Shown here: positions 23,166-35,309 of the stretch, piece by piece
Layout: every line of letters begins with the position of its first letter
Numbering within the stretch: the stretch's first letter is position 1
Source: Dendrocalamus latiflorus
Taxonomy: Eukaryota > Streptophyta > Magnoliopsida > Poales > Poaceae
Length of the DNA: 64,000 nt
NCBI GenBank assembly: GCA_017311315.1
Contig: CM029658.1
Location: 32,713,327 to 32,777,326 of the forward strand
Direction: 5' to 3'
Made by a program: the position numbers and the translations under genes
The notes under the pieces: model-generated
Told to the model about the DNA's origin: nothing
What the model saw: the letters and a program-made list of their open reading frames with translations, nothing else
Database searches by the model: none

Positions 23166-23885
23166 TACATAATCCCCACGAAATAACACACAGTCGTTCA
23201 CACATGCATGAATCTTTTGGTAGTCGAGTCCAAGATCTCGAACAACCTTACGCACTTTATCCAAGGTGTCTGGGATACCAGGGTGGAACAACGCGAACAG
23301 ATCAAGGATCGACTGTATTCCATTGTTACTAAAACCATGCATGCACTTCATCTGAAAGATCCTGATAATGAAAGAAACCTTTGTAGCCTCCTTGCAGCCT
23401 GGATACAGTTCCTTTTGTGCCTCGGTTAATAACTTAAAGAACTTCTTTGCACTCTCATTTGGCTCTTCATCTCCACTTCCTGTGAGTTCGCCATGTATAG
23501 CTCCGCGGATTAGTGCAGAAATCAGTTCTTTGCTAGCAGGCGCATCACCTGTTTCGCCATCATCGTATTCTCCTTCAGCAGGGTTATCCTCCTGAGGACA
23601 TGCAACGAAATCTTGAGTATTACCTTCTCCTTGGATGAAACTTTCATCGAACCCTCTAAGTACCAAATGACTTCGAACATCTTTTTGATTTCTGTAGGAC
23701 ATGCAACGGCAACGAGCACATGGACATGGAGCAGTTTCTTCTTTAGATCTGCCTCCAAAGGTATTCTGAATGAAGTCCTTAAATCCTTTTTGCCATTCAA
23801 CAGTATACTTTGCCATGCGCATCCAGCTCCTATCTTCAATCGACATGCTGCTGCCTTGCCTCTTGGAAAACAGCCCAAGAGGCAA
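23160..23885 (-). pseudogene. CACTA element 2 transposase, N-terminal part (TNP2/Transposase_21 type)
   Basis: This 241-residue ORF belongs to a CACTA element inserted in the opposite direction to element 1. It begins near MSIEDRSWM, then WQKGFKDFIQNTF, and has the CPCARCRC motif and SHLVLRGFDESF of the transposase-associated domain (roughly residues 15-90). An acidic linker follows, then FFKLLTEAQKELYPGCK and KVSFIIRIFQMKCMHGFSN. It ends GLDYQKIHACVNDCVLFRGDY, the start of the Transposase_21 domain. The stop at 23160 is the junction with element 1, so the catalytic acidic residues further on are absent. The first residues (MPLGLFSKRQGSS) probably lie upstream of the true start. Confidence 0.82.
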
Positions 23886-25549
23886 GATTACTTTGGACAG
23901 ATGATCTGATGTATTGAAGCAAGATTACTACATGAACAGATTGATAGATGATCTGAATTCTGTAAATAAACAAGGATTACCGTACATGACTCGTAAAGGA
24001 GTGAAACCAAAGAATACATGACTAAGCAAGGAAGCTAAGGATCAGGAACATAGAGTGCTGCTTGCAGCTTCCCTGCGGATATGTCCGTCGGTCAACAAGA
24101 TTACTACATGAACAGATGACAAATCGTAGTAACTGACTGTAATTAAACTACTAACAGCACAAATTGCAAAATCACCTGAACAAATTAACACCTAATCTCA
24201 AAGAACAACTCAGTGAGCACAAGCATTCATCACAGTGCATAATTCACAATAATAGAATATTCATTGATCTCATGCATCACAGATCTCTGAACAGAATTCA
24301 CAATTCACCATCATAGATCACCAATCACAATTTCAGATTAACAGTAAGTACTTGAATCTGTAATTAAGAACTGAGAGAGGAAGGGTGAGGAAATGAAATT
24401 TAACCGAGTAGAGCTGAGTAGAGGAAGCAGAGCAGAGCAGAGGGTGAGGCCGTCGGTTTTGGTGAAGAGGATGCAGACGGCGGGCTCGGTGAAGGTGTCG
24501 GCCGTAGAGGAAGAAGGGGTTGCCGGCCGGCGGCGACGCTGAGGGTGACTCGGTGAAGGTGTCGGCGGCGCCGTGGAGTAGCAGGGGGCGGCGCTGATGG
24601 AGCTCGTCGGTGGCGTTGGCAGCGATGTGGATCGGTGGTGGCCGTAGAGCGGGAAGATGGCGGCGGTGCTACGAGGTGAGCGGCGGCGCCGAGGTGGGCG
24701 GTGGGCTCAGTGGATTTGGAGGGGCTGGGAGAAGTGGCGCAGACGGCGCACGGAAGGATTGGCGGCGCGGTGGCGAGGGCAGATGAAGGGAGGTAGAGAA
24801 GGGCGGTCGAGAGAGGAGGAGATGTGGCCTCGGATCTCAAGGGAGCAGCAGTGAGGAGGTCCGCTGCGGGAGGAGATGTGGTGGTGGAGAGATGGTGGCG
24901 GCGCTAATGGAGGTGCGGGGGCACATATGAGAAGGAGCAGTGGAGTAGAGGGGAAGAAGGAGGAAGAGGCAAAGGGAGGCACGCCGACCTGGTCTGAGGA
25001 GAGGTGAGAGGCGGCGCGGTGTAGAACTGCCGGTGAGGGGGGGCGGATGGCGGAGCGGGCCGGGAGGCGGGGGTGCGGGGCGGCGCCGGGAAGATCCGAA
25101 TAGGGGAGGCGGGGCGGGCCGGGAAGATCCGGAACGGCGCGGGGAGGCCGAAGGCGGAGCGGGCCGGGAGGCGGGGGTGTGGGGCAGCGCCGGGAGGCGG
25201 GGGCGCGCGGCGGCGTCGGCTAGCTGGCGAGGCGACGAAGTGAGGAACGGCAGCGTCGGCGCCGCTTTTTGGCTTCGGCCTTCTGCGCCTGGCTTCGGGA
25301 GTTCTAGCTCAGAGCAGCGCGGTGGGGCCGCGAGGGCAAGGCCTTGCGCAGTTGCGCGTGATTCGTGAAGTGATGGGCCGCCGGCGCGAAGACATTAGGC
25401 TGATGGCCTGCGAGATGCTATGGGCTCTTGGGCTACCTGGGCTAGATGCTAATAATATTATCCCGGACTGGGCTACAAATATGTAGGCTATAAACTGTAT
25501 TTTTTTTCGCACCCCGGGCTGGAGCCCATGTTGCCATGGGCCTAATTCC
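23886..25549 (-). other. 5' region of CACTA element 2: AT-rich intron-like part and GC-rich leader
   Basis: 23886-24390 is AT-rich with repeats such as gattactacatgaacagat, and I see no coding signal in it. 24400-25370 is GC-rich (gcgg, gagg runs) and, read on the minus strand, sits between the element's terminus and its transposase, where CACTA elements carry their promoter and leader. The ORFs on either strand are low-complexity Arg/Gly or Pro/Ser stretches that I do not call genes. Confidence 0.45.
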
Positions 25550-26022
25550 GCCCCTGATTGCAACGAAAGATAGTCTTCTATACCAACGACTAACAACCGT
25601 GGCAATACAACCCTAGAAGATGCAACGAACCCAAATTTCGTTGCGATATATACAACCCTATTGCAACGCAAGCAACGATTCATGCAACGAATCAAAACCG
25701 TTGCAAAACTGTCCAGTATTCACAACCATCAGCAAAAGCGTGGCAATAACGTCGACATATTGCAACGCAAATCAAACGAATCACAACGCAAATTCATTAC
25801 GTGGCAATATTGTCAAGTACTTGCAACCGTTTTATAAATGGTGGCGATAGCACCTACCAATTGCAACGAAATGCATGGTAATCGCCACGCAAAAATATCC
25901 GTGGCAACATGGTCAACAATCGCAACCAAAAATGAAAATGGTGGCAATAGCCCCTACCTATTGCAACCAATTCCGTGTCGTTGCAAAGTTGATCGTGGCA
26001 TTAGGGTCAAAACCTTGTAGTG
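25550..26022 (-). mobile_element. CACTA element 2 terminus with subterminal repeats
   Basis: The right edge is cttgtagtg at 26014-26022, the inverse of CACTACAAG. The preceding 470 bp carry many copies of ttgcaacg and gtggcaa. This repeat differs from the cagacggtt repeat of element 1, so two CACTA families are present. The opposite terminus is missing: at about 23165 the element runs straight into element 1. Confidence 0.8.
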
Positions 26023-26029
26023 AGTATTT

Positions 26030-27223
26030 TGTCGATCAAGGTATGGGAGACAATCATGAGGTTGTGTTATTTTTTAACACAATTGCTTAGAAGATATTCG
26101 ATCCCGAAGGACTAGGTGCTCTATAGGACGAGGTGGTGATGACTCTGTGTCATCTTGAGATGTATTTCCCTCCGCCATTTTTTGATATCATGGTCCATCT
26201 CATTGTTCACATTGTGTGGTCGATAAAAATGTGTGGGCCCGTGTTCCTACGTAGCATGTACCCGTTCAAGATTTTCATGGAAATTCTCAAGTCATATGTA
26301 CGGAATCGATCTTAGTTGGAGGGCAGTATCATCGAAGGTTATGCAATCGAAGAGGTCATTGAGTTCTATGTCGATTACATGGCTGGTGTGGCTCGATCTC
26401 GCCATCAGGGGAGGCTCAAGGGTATTGGGACCATCGGAAGGCAAGCAATCACTCCATATATGGACGCATATGCTCACGCCTATTTCATGGTCTTACAACA
26501 CATGACTAAAGTATCCCTGTATATTGACCCACATAAGGACGTTCTTCGGCAATAGATTCCGAAACGACTGGATATTTGGATCACGAGACAATATAACAGT
26601 CGGTTCAATCAATGGTTGAAGGAGTGACTCGCTACGAGCTCGTCAAGTGATATGTTGATATGGTTGGCAAAAGGGCTAATATTTACAGTTGTGACATGGC
26701 AAGGACATGATATAAATGGGTATACATTCTATATGCAGGCTCAAGATGTAAAGAGCACTAATCAGAACAATGGTGTCTGCATAGATGCGTTCAGTACTAA
26801 TGGGTTGAGCAACTGCTACTGTTGGGCTCATAGAGGAGATTTGGAAGCTCGACTACGTGTTTTTCAAGATCCCCTAGTTTTGGTGCCGTTGGGTCCATCT
26901 CCCACAAATGAAGGTTGATAAGTATGGTGTTACTACCATGACCTCAAATGTGTCAGATACAAAGACGAATCATTCATACTCGCTAACCAAGTTATTCAAG
27001 TTTTCTATATAACCGACCAGGCAAATAAGAAGCGCCGTGTAATTCTTCATGGAAAAATAAAGATTGTCGAAGTTGAGAATATAGTGGATGAGAAAGAATA
27101 CAATCAATTTGACGAGTTGCCTCCTTTAGAAAATGGCATAAGGGTCGAGAAAGAACAACGTGACGAAACTAGCTACACACATGTCGATTATCATGAAGTG
27201 CTATTTTTTAAAAGGAAATAAGC
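26030..27223 (+). pseudogene. CACTA element 1 transposase C-terminal region (DUF4218 and DUF4216 domains)
   Basis: Translated pieces read VVMTLCHLEMYFPPPFFDIM and HLIVHIVWSIKMCGPVFLR, hallmarks of DUF4218 in TNP2 proteins, at 26130-26310. After an in-frame TAG at about 26313 comes EGSIIEGYAIEEVIEFYVDY. The DUF4216 part at about 26900-27220 reads CVRYKDESFILANQVIQVFY, then RRVILHGKIKIVEVEN, ending VLFFKRK and TAA. Stops at 26313 and 26553 and several frame changes show it is dead. In orientation and order it completes the element whose first exon lies at 22796, with the catalytic middle missing. Confidence 0.8.
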
Positions 27224-27335
27224 AAGTGGAATGATTAATGAAATGTTTATGTGTAATATGTTCTGTATTTGCATTTATATATGTGTATAAGAATGTATGA
27301 TGTATATGTGAATTTGCGTTTATGCACATAAGAAT

Positions 27336-27343
27336 GAGTGATG

Positions 27344-27375
<32 letters not shown>
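27336..27375. repeat. TG microsatellite
   Basis: Imperfect (TG)n run of about 40 bp broken by tttg, inside a tatgtgaatttgc repeat region at 27250-27430. Confidence 0.85.
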
Positions 27376-27435
27376 AATTTGCATTTATGTATATGAGAAT
27401 GAGTCATATATATGTGAATTTGCATTTATATATGT

Positions 27436-27616
27436 CAGAATGTGTGAAGATCATCACAGATGGTTTTAAATGAAAACCATCTATGATATTTTTAATCACA
27501 AACAGTTCTAAATTAAAATCTCTATGATGTATTATTATTACAGATGGTTTTTATTTAGAACTATCTCTAATTAAAAATATCACAGATGATTCTTAAATGG
27601 AACCGTCTGTGATTAT
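27436..27616. repeat. Internal copy of the cagacggtt-type CACTA repeats
   Basis: Degenerate forms (cacagatggtt, aaccgtctgtgatt) recur in both orientations, as at 21985-22290. They lie between the transposase gene and the second gene of element 1. Either the element has a second internal repeat block driving its second gene, or two elements of one family are fused here. Confidence 0.6.
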
Positions 27617-28636
27617 TCCCCTATATATAACGCTCTATGGTTTGTCTCCACTGTACTATCGCTACACCCCAGTCCCCACTTAACGCCGCCGCCTTCCCCA
27701 AGCTCATCGCTGCCTCCCCCAACTTCGGCGGCCCTCCTCCCCCAAGCCCGGTGACCTCCTCCTCCCCCGAGCCCGGCTGCCCTCCTCCCCCGCGCCCGAC
27801 GCTCTTTTCCTCCCCTAAGCATGCCACCTCCCCCGAGCACTCCGCCTCCCTGAGCACGCCGCCTCCCCCGGGCACTCCTCCTCCCCCCGAGCCGTGTAGT
27901 GAGCTTTACTTTATGTTATTCATTTCTCTATGAGATCTGATTGTGTATTAGTTAGCCGTGCTAGTCTCTATTCATTATCTCTAAAATCTGATTATCGACT
28001 GGCACTAGGAGAACTACTGCATGATAGATTGTGGGTTTTTGATTGCTCAATGAGGAAATTTGTTAAGATTGAAATCTCAATGATAATCTAGAATTATTCT
28101 GCTAGTCTATGCAGTATAGTCGATAGCTTTGTCAATAGCTAGTCCTTAGTCTTTTGCTCAGTATTGCTTACTGATGGCCTCTAGTTTGTCCGAATATATA
28201 CTGGTTCTGCAGTAGCTCATATCTGTTACTTGTTTCTGATTTCTACCGAAATTGTTGATTCTGCAAGCTCTTGACATTGATACTACATGGAGATAATATT
28301 CAATTAGACAATCTAGCAGAATTTTTGAAGAATTGTTACTGTGATCATTTAAATATTGGCAAGAGTGGAAGAAGGCTAAGTTTAGAATTTGTGCAACTCC
28401 TCACCTGAGAGCAAAAACATACTTTATTAATCTGTGCATTATGCAGATTTTCAATGCCTACTTTTATGTACTATTCAGCATATTGCCTTATATATTTGCC
28501 CACATGTTTATATATGTTTTGAGCATAATATATTGTTTAAATGATATGGATGATTAACATACCTATATGTTAATTTGATCATCCAATTTCACCAAGAATT
28601 AGCTTAAGAATTGCTTACTTCTATCATCTTTTGAAG

Positions 28637-30095
28637 ATGTCATCCGCTCATTCTTCGACATCGTCGCCAGATGCGTGTGATGTACCGTCCTATGGAAAAA
28701 ATCCCAAAACAGACGAGGATTTCGAAAAGGCCCAAGTACCGATTTACCATCACGGATGTCGATGCATTTGGGACCCCTCTTGATCCTGCTGAGTAGTGTC
28801 CGTGTTCTGGAGAATAGTTGGAATAGTTGCACGAGAATGGATTAAGATCGTGTTCGATTCATGGAAGACCCTGACCGAAGGGTGGAAAATGAGCTGGTGG
28901 CAGAAGTTTTTTCATTCGTTCGAGATCCCGAAAAAGCACAAGGCCTCCGTAAAATGACATGCATTGCTAGTGGTGTGCAATGCATAGAAGAACTTTAAGA
29001 GCCTGTGTATCAAGCAATACGTGGAGAAGGATCTCACACCCTTCCACAAGTATCCAATCCTAGAACCGCAATGGCAAGAGTTTGTGGCGATGAAGATGAT
29101 AAATAATTTTAGTAGCAAAAGTGCGATGCACAGGGCCCTCCAGGCAAAAAACATGCACCCGATAGACTAGGCACCGTTGGGTATACAGGTAAAATCCCGC
29201 AATAGAGGAAGGAGGATGAACAGGTAATCCTGTGGGAGACCTGCCCGCCATTTGCCGGGATCCCCGATGAGCGCGTCCAAAACTGGATAAGAGCGAGGTC
29301 ATCTACTGTGTCGGGGGCCATATCCTTTCAAAACCCCGCAGACGAGGAAGTGTCCCACTGCTTGGAAGCGCTAAGTGTAGAATCTTCCCAAGGCTCATTC
29401 CAGGCAGTTAGGGAGAGAGATTTATTCTCCGCAGCCCTGGAAAACAAGGAGCACCCGGGTCAGACAAGAGGCTTTGGACTTTACGTTCCTTGGAAATATG
29501 ATTTCATAGAGGACTCCGGAGCATACCGGAGTAGGAAGAGAGCCAAAGCCAAGAATGAGGCACAGTTACGAGATGATATTATAGCACAAATCAGAGATGA
29601 GATGCAAAGGTTGGTCAGAGATGAGATACAAATGTATAAAAAATCAGCAGAAAGCTCCTGCCGCTCCTGTGCTAGGCAACCCCCAACCGTTGGAGTAGCT
29701 GCATGTCTAACCCTACCTCCGAAAGCGAAAAATGATTTCCCGTCGATGACATCCTAGCAATAATTATTATCTCTGGAATGCTTGATCCATTGATAGGCCT
29801 ATTGGAGTAGCTAATTTTGTATTGTTATGTAGGTAGCTACAAAGTGCAAACTCCAAGTGAGATATGCCTCCGTTGCCCTATGCGCTTCTTGGGGCCAGGA
29901 ATATCCATCCGGGCCAGGGGCCTTGGTGCATGGTGTATCTCTAGCGTCAGGTTTCGCAAAAGTGAATGTAGACAGTATTCATGCCAATTTTAAGGTCGTC
30001 CCACTACAGATGCCCCCCAATGCGTGATCATGACTCTAGGGTAAGCCATTGGAACATTCATCCAATGGCCCAGGAGGGACATCTGCCACAAACGC
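28637..30095 (+). pseudogene. Second gene of CACTA element 1 (Transposase_24, Ptta/En/Spm type)
   Basis: Plant CACTA elements carry a second gene whose product binds the subterminal repeats. Pieces in order: MSSAHSSTSSPDACDV at 28637; WIKIVFDSWKTLTEGWKMSW; IPKKHKAS; YVEKDLTPFHKYPILEPQW; RALQAKNMHP and RLGTVGYTGKIP. An open stretch at 29308-29757 covers EEVSHCLEALSVES, GSFQAVRERDLFSAALENKE, HPGQTRGFGLYVPWKYDF and a charged helix (RDEMQRLVRDEIQ). A terminal domain with AIGTFIQWPRRDI lies at about 29850-30095. Stops and shifts are frequent before 29300. An intron candidate follows 27637-27890, a Pro-rich leader. Copy B keeps only the 3' end (49045-49345), so the gene predates the tandem duplication. 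Confidence 0.75.
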
Positions 30096-31165
30096 CGCCC
30101 TCTTCCTCCCCTTCTAGCTCTCGCCTTTGGTTTCTAATTACGCATGACAGGGAACTCAGCATCAGCTCCCGGTTGCACTGCCAGCCATTGACTCGGCGTC
30201 GACGAGCACCGTGGGCGACCTCCCTGAGCTCGCCTCTCCGTTTTCCCCTGGGTTCCCCCTGGTTCCTGGCCTTTGGCTTTGGTTGCCGTCAGCTAGCCCG
30301 GCCATGGTGTTTTGGCCATAGCGCTCGGCTTCCGGTGCCGCGGCTCGACCTCCGCCCACCACCTGGCTCCCTCGATATACCCTTCCCTTTCTACTGCTTT
30401 ACTACTCTATGTGCATCAGTGCATGGTTGTGATGCTTGGTGAGGCTTGTGCCGTGCTGTGCTAAGCGTGTCGAGAATGTGCTATGGGATGGATGTGGGAA
30501 ACTAACTTGGTTCGGGTTGGAACGGCAAGGTGAGGACGACGACCGTGGAGGCAGTGGTGCTCCTCATGCCGTGGTCTCCCCCAACTCCTTGTAGTTTCCT
30601 CTCCTCCTAGCCTTCTCCTCACTACTTCTCTGCGGTGGTTTTGGACTTGAATGAGCTCTGTTTGCTCTGTCATGGCAGAGAAGAAAGAAATGAGGAATGG
30701 TTTGCTTCCTCTGGTTGGATTACTTAAGACAGAGGGGATGCACTGGCTCCTAGCTGGCGTAGCCTTTGGCCTTATCCCCTCCTCTCTCTCTCGGTCTCAT
30801 GTTGGCTCGGTAGAAATGGGTTGGCTCAGTAAAGTGAGGTTTTACCTCATGGCTAAAAGCCTGGGGGGGGGGGGGGGGGGGGGTTAAAATGGCATGATGA
30901 CTTGGTTTGGCTTTACCCTTAGCTCTTTGGTATTACAGGCGAAGCTCAAGAAGCTAGCATACACCCCTTCCTCAAGCCCACAGAAGCTGACTACATTCAG
31001 GAGGAGAAGGCAAACACAGAAGATTGCAAGGAACCGGACGCCATTAAAAATAGAAGAGGAGAAGGCATGCGCCGTGCGACATATTCCTGGAGACATTCCA
31101 GCGTCAGGAGGAGGTGGTGGTGACGCCATGCAACCACATGTTTCACCAGGGGCACGGTAGCTGTG
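30096..31165 (+). other. Region shared by both duplication copies, possibly the 3' end of the CACTA second gene
   Basis: The phrase attacag followed by gcgaagctcaagaagct near 30937 looks like a splice acceptor. The following 220 bp are open in both copies (copy B 50225-50580, KLKKLAYAPSSSP...). 30096-30930 has no family motif. No CACTA right terminus (TAGTG with cagacggtt repeats) is present here or in copy B. Coding status is uncertain. Confidence 0.3.
30863..30883. repeat. Poly-G run (21) in copy A
   Basis: Copy B has only six G at the matching place (about 50168), so the run expanded in copy A or contracted in B. It may also be an assembly or polymerase artefact. Confidence 0.85.
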
Positions 31166-31447
31166 CTCAACAACTGAGGGAGAATCATCGCCGATGACGG
31201 TGAAAATGCCGGCGTAGGTTGGGGTCTATACTAGCCATGGTAAGGACCATGGAGCACGCCTTCATTTGGAAGACTTCATGTCAAACCCTAAATAAAACTA
31301 CATAATCGTGTAATAAAAGTAGCATTGGATGCATGTTTCATCAAAATTACTATGTCATTTTTTCCACTTTGTGTTGTCACACACTCACTACTAGGACTAC
31401 AAATAGCAGTGACCAACAGACTTCATGCAACAGAGAGAACATACTAC

Positions 31448-31691
31448 GGGTCTGTTCTTTATGGCTTTTAAAAATGATTTTTCGCTTTTGCTACAATATT
31501 TAACTTTTAAACGAAGAATTATTTCAAAATAAGGTCTATAAGTTAACTGTAGTACACATTAAAAGCCCAACATCCGTACTAGCCAAAATCGCAAGCGAGC
31601 ATCTCTCTCTGTAATCTCTGTCGCGAACAGCCCAAAATTTAAAATTTTCAGTCCAAAATCATAAGCCACAAGCTGAAAAAAGAACAGCCCC
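31448..31691. mobile_element. hAT-like MITE present only in copy A
   Basis: Ends are gggtctgttcttt and the inverted aaagaacagcccc, as in small hAT elements of rice. The whole is 244 bp. Copy B lacks it (near 50700). It is flanked by an imperfect direct duplication of about 46 bp containing cagacttcatgcaacagaga, which is single in copy B. A clean 8-bp target duplication is not visible. Confidence 0.65.
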
Positions 31692-34229
31692 TATAAACAG
31701 CAGCAACTGACAGACTTCATGCAACAGAGAGAACATACTCATTTTGGATACAAGATATCATTTTGGATACAAGATATGTTACTTCCGAAATATATGCCAT
31801 GCCCCAATTTGCATCACCGTCATATAACGAAAGATGAAAACATTATTCTAATATCTAAATCATACCAAAAATTTCTAAGCAGACTCTTGAAAGCTTGCAT
31901 CTATTCAGCATGCTCCAATTACCAACACATGGCATTGTGTAAGCATCTGAACTGTGAAGTCATGCACAGATTTTTACGTTAGTTCTGCCATGGTTGCACT
32001 TCAGTCCGGATACTGTTCCACCAGCGATTCTCGTTTAAAGGCTTGTACTACTTGTTGGCCTTCTTAGGGCTGTGATTCTACGGGGTCTACTTGTTGGTCG
32101 TCTGTACAATGAAGAAAATAATGAGTCAAACGGGAAATAAATAAAACCAGGACATAGAGATGTTGAATTTGCCAAGATTGTTAGAACTGTGAATGTGCTA
32201 AGAATATGTGGCAACAAAATATGACCCAACCAAGATCAACTGTGCAGTCCTACTTTCGAAAGTACGCATGCAAATCCATTCCCTGTTAGTGTCTACATGG
32301 GATTACTCAAAAACACATGAACAAACTTTATGTTTGCAATGCTATGGGCCTTACTGCCTTACCCATTCTGGAAACAGGGCCAATCGTTGCTTGTAATCTC
32401 AGCCTGACACATCAAATCCTCACAAGTACACCACTTGATTTCATCTGATTTAAGAAACATGGCAGAGCTGAAAATACTTATTGCTGAACTGTCTTGAAAT
32501 TCAGGTTTCCCAAAGATGAACTGGCCAATGTAGAATTTAAAGAGAGTAACCTCTGGCAAGCAAACAAATCGTATAAGACAAACCCATGTGAGAAGTCGAC
32601 TGGCAAATTACACACACGAGTGTATTTGGATCTTGACCTGTCTGAACAGAAAATATTCAAGGATGGATTACGAATGACCTCTACCATATTTTTTTTCTCC
32701 GTTGCATTTTAGAATACATGCTTCCTCTTGGCACACCATGGATGCTCCAATGGATTGACAATGCACTTCTTGCAGCATTACTAATGTCTTAATAAAAGCA
32801 ACATCTGCAGCTAAGAACAATCCCTTTTTAACATATAAGGGCACAAAATTTAATAGAACTGAGGTCATCAAGTTATCAAGATAATTCCCTCAAAAAAAAA
32901 AGATATCAAGATAATCACAGGTCAATTGAAGAAGCTCATGCAGACTACAAAATAGTTTATATGTATTGTACTCTTGCCGCCCTTACTATTGAAATTGAGC
33001 ATTTTGCTAGTTAAGGGTAAGAAATCTGTACCTTCAAACAAGTAGTCTCCTAGACATATTTGAATTTGATCCAAAGCTAATACAGGCAATTGCAAAAATC
33101 CAATTCTGAATGTTTGAAACAATAGAAAATAGTTTTTTAACATTCTTTCTTAGAAAAGAACATAGAAATTATAAAACTGACTTTATGTTAGCACCACCTT
33201 TCATAAAGGGTCTTTGAGCTTATGAAGGAGAGTAGATTGACCAAGCTGATGCCGTCATAAACCTAAAGTGGGAAATGAAAAACAATTGCATAAATTAAGG
33301 TTCTCATGTGATCAATAATTGCTAGTTATTTGTTGTCGAAGGTCGATGGAAACAATGAGGATTGCACATTCATATGAGGAAAGATGAACGTCTGATCCTA
33401 TTGTCAAGTGAAAAAACTGCACCTGCTTAAGCTAAAATGGGAACAAAATTACATGCATGGCATGGGAATCCGTATTGATCCATGTTCATACAAGCATTAT
33501 AAGGTCTCAAACTAGAGCAGTAATATATCGGGAAAAAGGTAAAGTTAACCATATTACCCATTTGTAGTACTAGAAATGCACTATTTGGCACTATACCATT
33601 TACTCAATGGAAAATTTCCAGCTGATCAAACATGCTGCTTTGCATATTGCCACATTCAATACCGACATTATCAGTTTAATCAGAACCAAACCTGACAGGG
33701 TTAATGGTAAAAAGTACTACAAGGACAATAAGAAAAAGTTTGCTGTGTAAATGAGGAAATTGTTTTCTGTCAACAGTTGCATGGACTCTAATACTCGCAG
33801 TCCGGAACAAATCAAAAACATATGACCTGAAAAGTACTACAAGGACAATACGAAAAGTGCCGAGATAACCAAAACAACAAGCTGAAGATCAACATACTGT
33901 GGATTAAATTTGTAAACGGCGTATGGAACTATGGGAGTATGAGATTATTTTGCATATACTAACCAGTTTGATGTGAATGGGAGATACAAGTCGAGATCTT
34001 CATGGCTGGCAACTCGGGAACTGTGCTTAGATACAGAGAGGATTGTTCGAGGCTGGGAGAATGTACAAATTGAAGAAGAGCCCTGCAGAAGAGGTTAAAT
34101 CAAGTGGGTTATTCAGAGGAAACACTAATTACAGTGAACCAAACAAAAAGAGAAAGATGCCTCCGACGTAAGGCAAAGTAAGGGAAATTGGTGGAGTACA
34201 AAAAGGAAGTGCATGTTACCTTGGATTAG
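31692..34229. other. NLR 3' flank, copy A: no gene recognised
   Basis: AT-rich sequence collinear with copy B 50730-53330. In both copies the minus strand has an AAG|GTAAC donor just after the NLR stop (34215-34220, 53321-53326), so part of this flank may be a 3'-UTR intron. A 19-bp tandem copy of attttggatacaagatat lies at 31738-31776 in A only. Copy B has an extra stretch at about 51070-51235 absent here. Confidence 0.4.
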
Positions 34230-34811
34230 TCAAGCTCTGATTATTGGAATGGTTCCTCTTAACTTGCGGCACTGCCTTCTTAGCTCCTCGCTTTTGCTAG
34301 AATAGACATCTAATACTCGCAGAGAACTCGGGAGGCCGTCCTTGGCCAGCGACCGGATAGCTGGACAACTCCAGATTTGTAATATCTTGAGGTTGGTAAG
34401 CCTATGTAGCCCTGCAGGGAGGCACTGCAGCTTGTCGCAGTGCCAAAATTGAAGGTCCTGGAGGGAGGTGAGGAGGTGAAGGGCCTTCTCTTGCTCCTCT
34501 GTGAAGCGCTCCACCTCTTCGTTCCCGAAAAAGTGTAATTTGGTGAGAGAGGAAGAAAGGATGCCGCACACGGGCGCGGCAAGGACTCCTGCGACGTCAT
34601 CCGTCTTCAGAACTTGCAGTTTGGGCTCATGTGGCCGTGAGGGCTCTGAACCGATGAAGAATTTGGGGGTTTCATGGACGGCTAATTCAGTGAGGAGAGG
34701 CCACAAATCCTCGCCTCTTATATCCCCGCAGTTCCTCATGTATAATTTGGTGAGAGAGGTGAGGTTTGAGAGGGGCGCCATGCCCTCCACGTCGCGAAGA
34801 GTGAGGTCCTG
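34230..34811 (-). pseudogene. NLR-A, C-terminal LRR segment
   Basis: The 186-codon ORF reads SNLTSLTKLYMRNCGDIRG and GLHRLTNLKILQIWSCPAI, LRRs of the CC-NB-ARC-LRR class, and ends RGTIPIIRA. It aligns throughout with the last part of NLR-B (53332-53905), with substitutions and one deletion (GHLTQL is missing after WPLL). It is the 3' end of a copy cut into at least five pieces on the minus strand. Nothing upstream in this copy supplies a promoter, CC or NB-ARC domain. Confidence 0.9.
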
Positions 34812-34815
34812 CAGG

Positions 34816-35309
34816 GGGATTTAACTTTTTGCCATCTATTTAAATGCTATCATCTTTATTGTAATCAACAATTTACCACTCTTAAGATGTGGTTGACTAA
34901 TTTTTTGCCACTTTCGAGCCCACGAGGCGCCAAATCATGCCATGTCAGCGCCTCCCCGCCACGCCTCCCCGCTCGCCCGCGCCTGCGCCTCCGTCGGCGC
35001 GCCGCCGCCCGCGCCTCCGTCCCCGGCGCGCAGGCGCGGGCGATGGCGCGCCGACGGAGGCGGAGGCGCAGGCGCCGGCGCCGGCGAGCGGGGAGGCGTG
35101 GGCGGCGGCGCGCCGACGGAGGCGGAGGCGCAGGTGCAGGCCAGCGTGGCGGGGAGGCGCTGACATGGCATGATTTGGCGCCTCGTGGGCTCGAAAGTGG
35201 TAAAAAATTAGTCAACCACATCTTAAGAGTGGCAAATTGTTGATTGCAACGAAGAGGATGACATTTGAATAGGTGGTATTCTTAAGGGTGGCAAAAAGTT
35301 AAATTTCTC
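34816..35309. mobile_element. Foldback MULE-type element, near-perfect hairpin of about 490 bp
   Basis: The two halves are inverted copies: atttaactttttgcca at 34819 matches its complement ending at 35303, and gttgactaattttt, cgaggcgccaaatcatgcca and the GC-rich centre (ggcgcgcc) are mirrored. Both strands therefore encode nearly the same peptide (MWLTNFLPLSSPRGAKSC). The insert splits NLR-A: the gene resumes as aggtcggg at 35314. A 9-bp target gcagggagg is inferred from copy B; the right copy reads gcaaagagg (35310-35318) and the left is shortened. This fits a Mutator-like element. Confidence 0.85.

Noticed and set aside
27890..27905. CACTA right terminus (gtgtagtgag)
   Set aside because: The bases before TAGTG do not match the inverse of either CACTA end and no subterminal repeats precede it.
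34865..35243. Two overlapping genes on opposite strands with similar proteins
   Set aside because: The similarity follows from the DNA palindrome of the foldback element.
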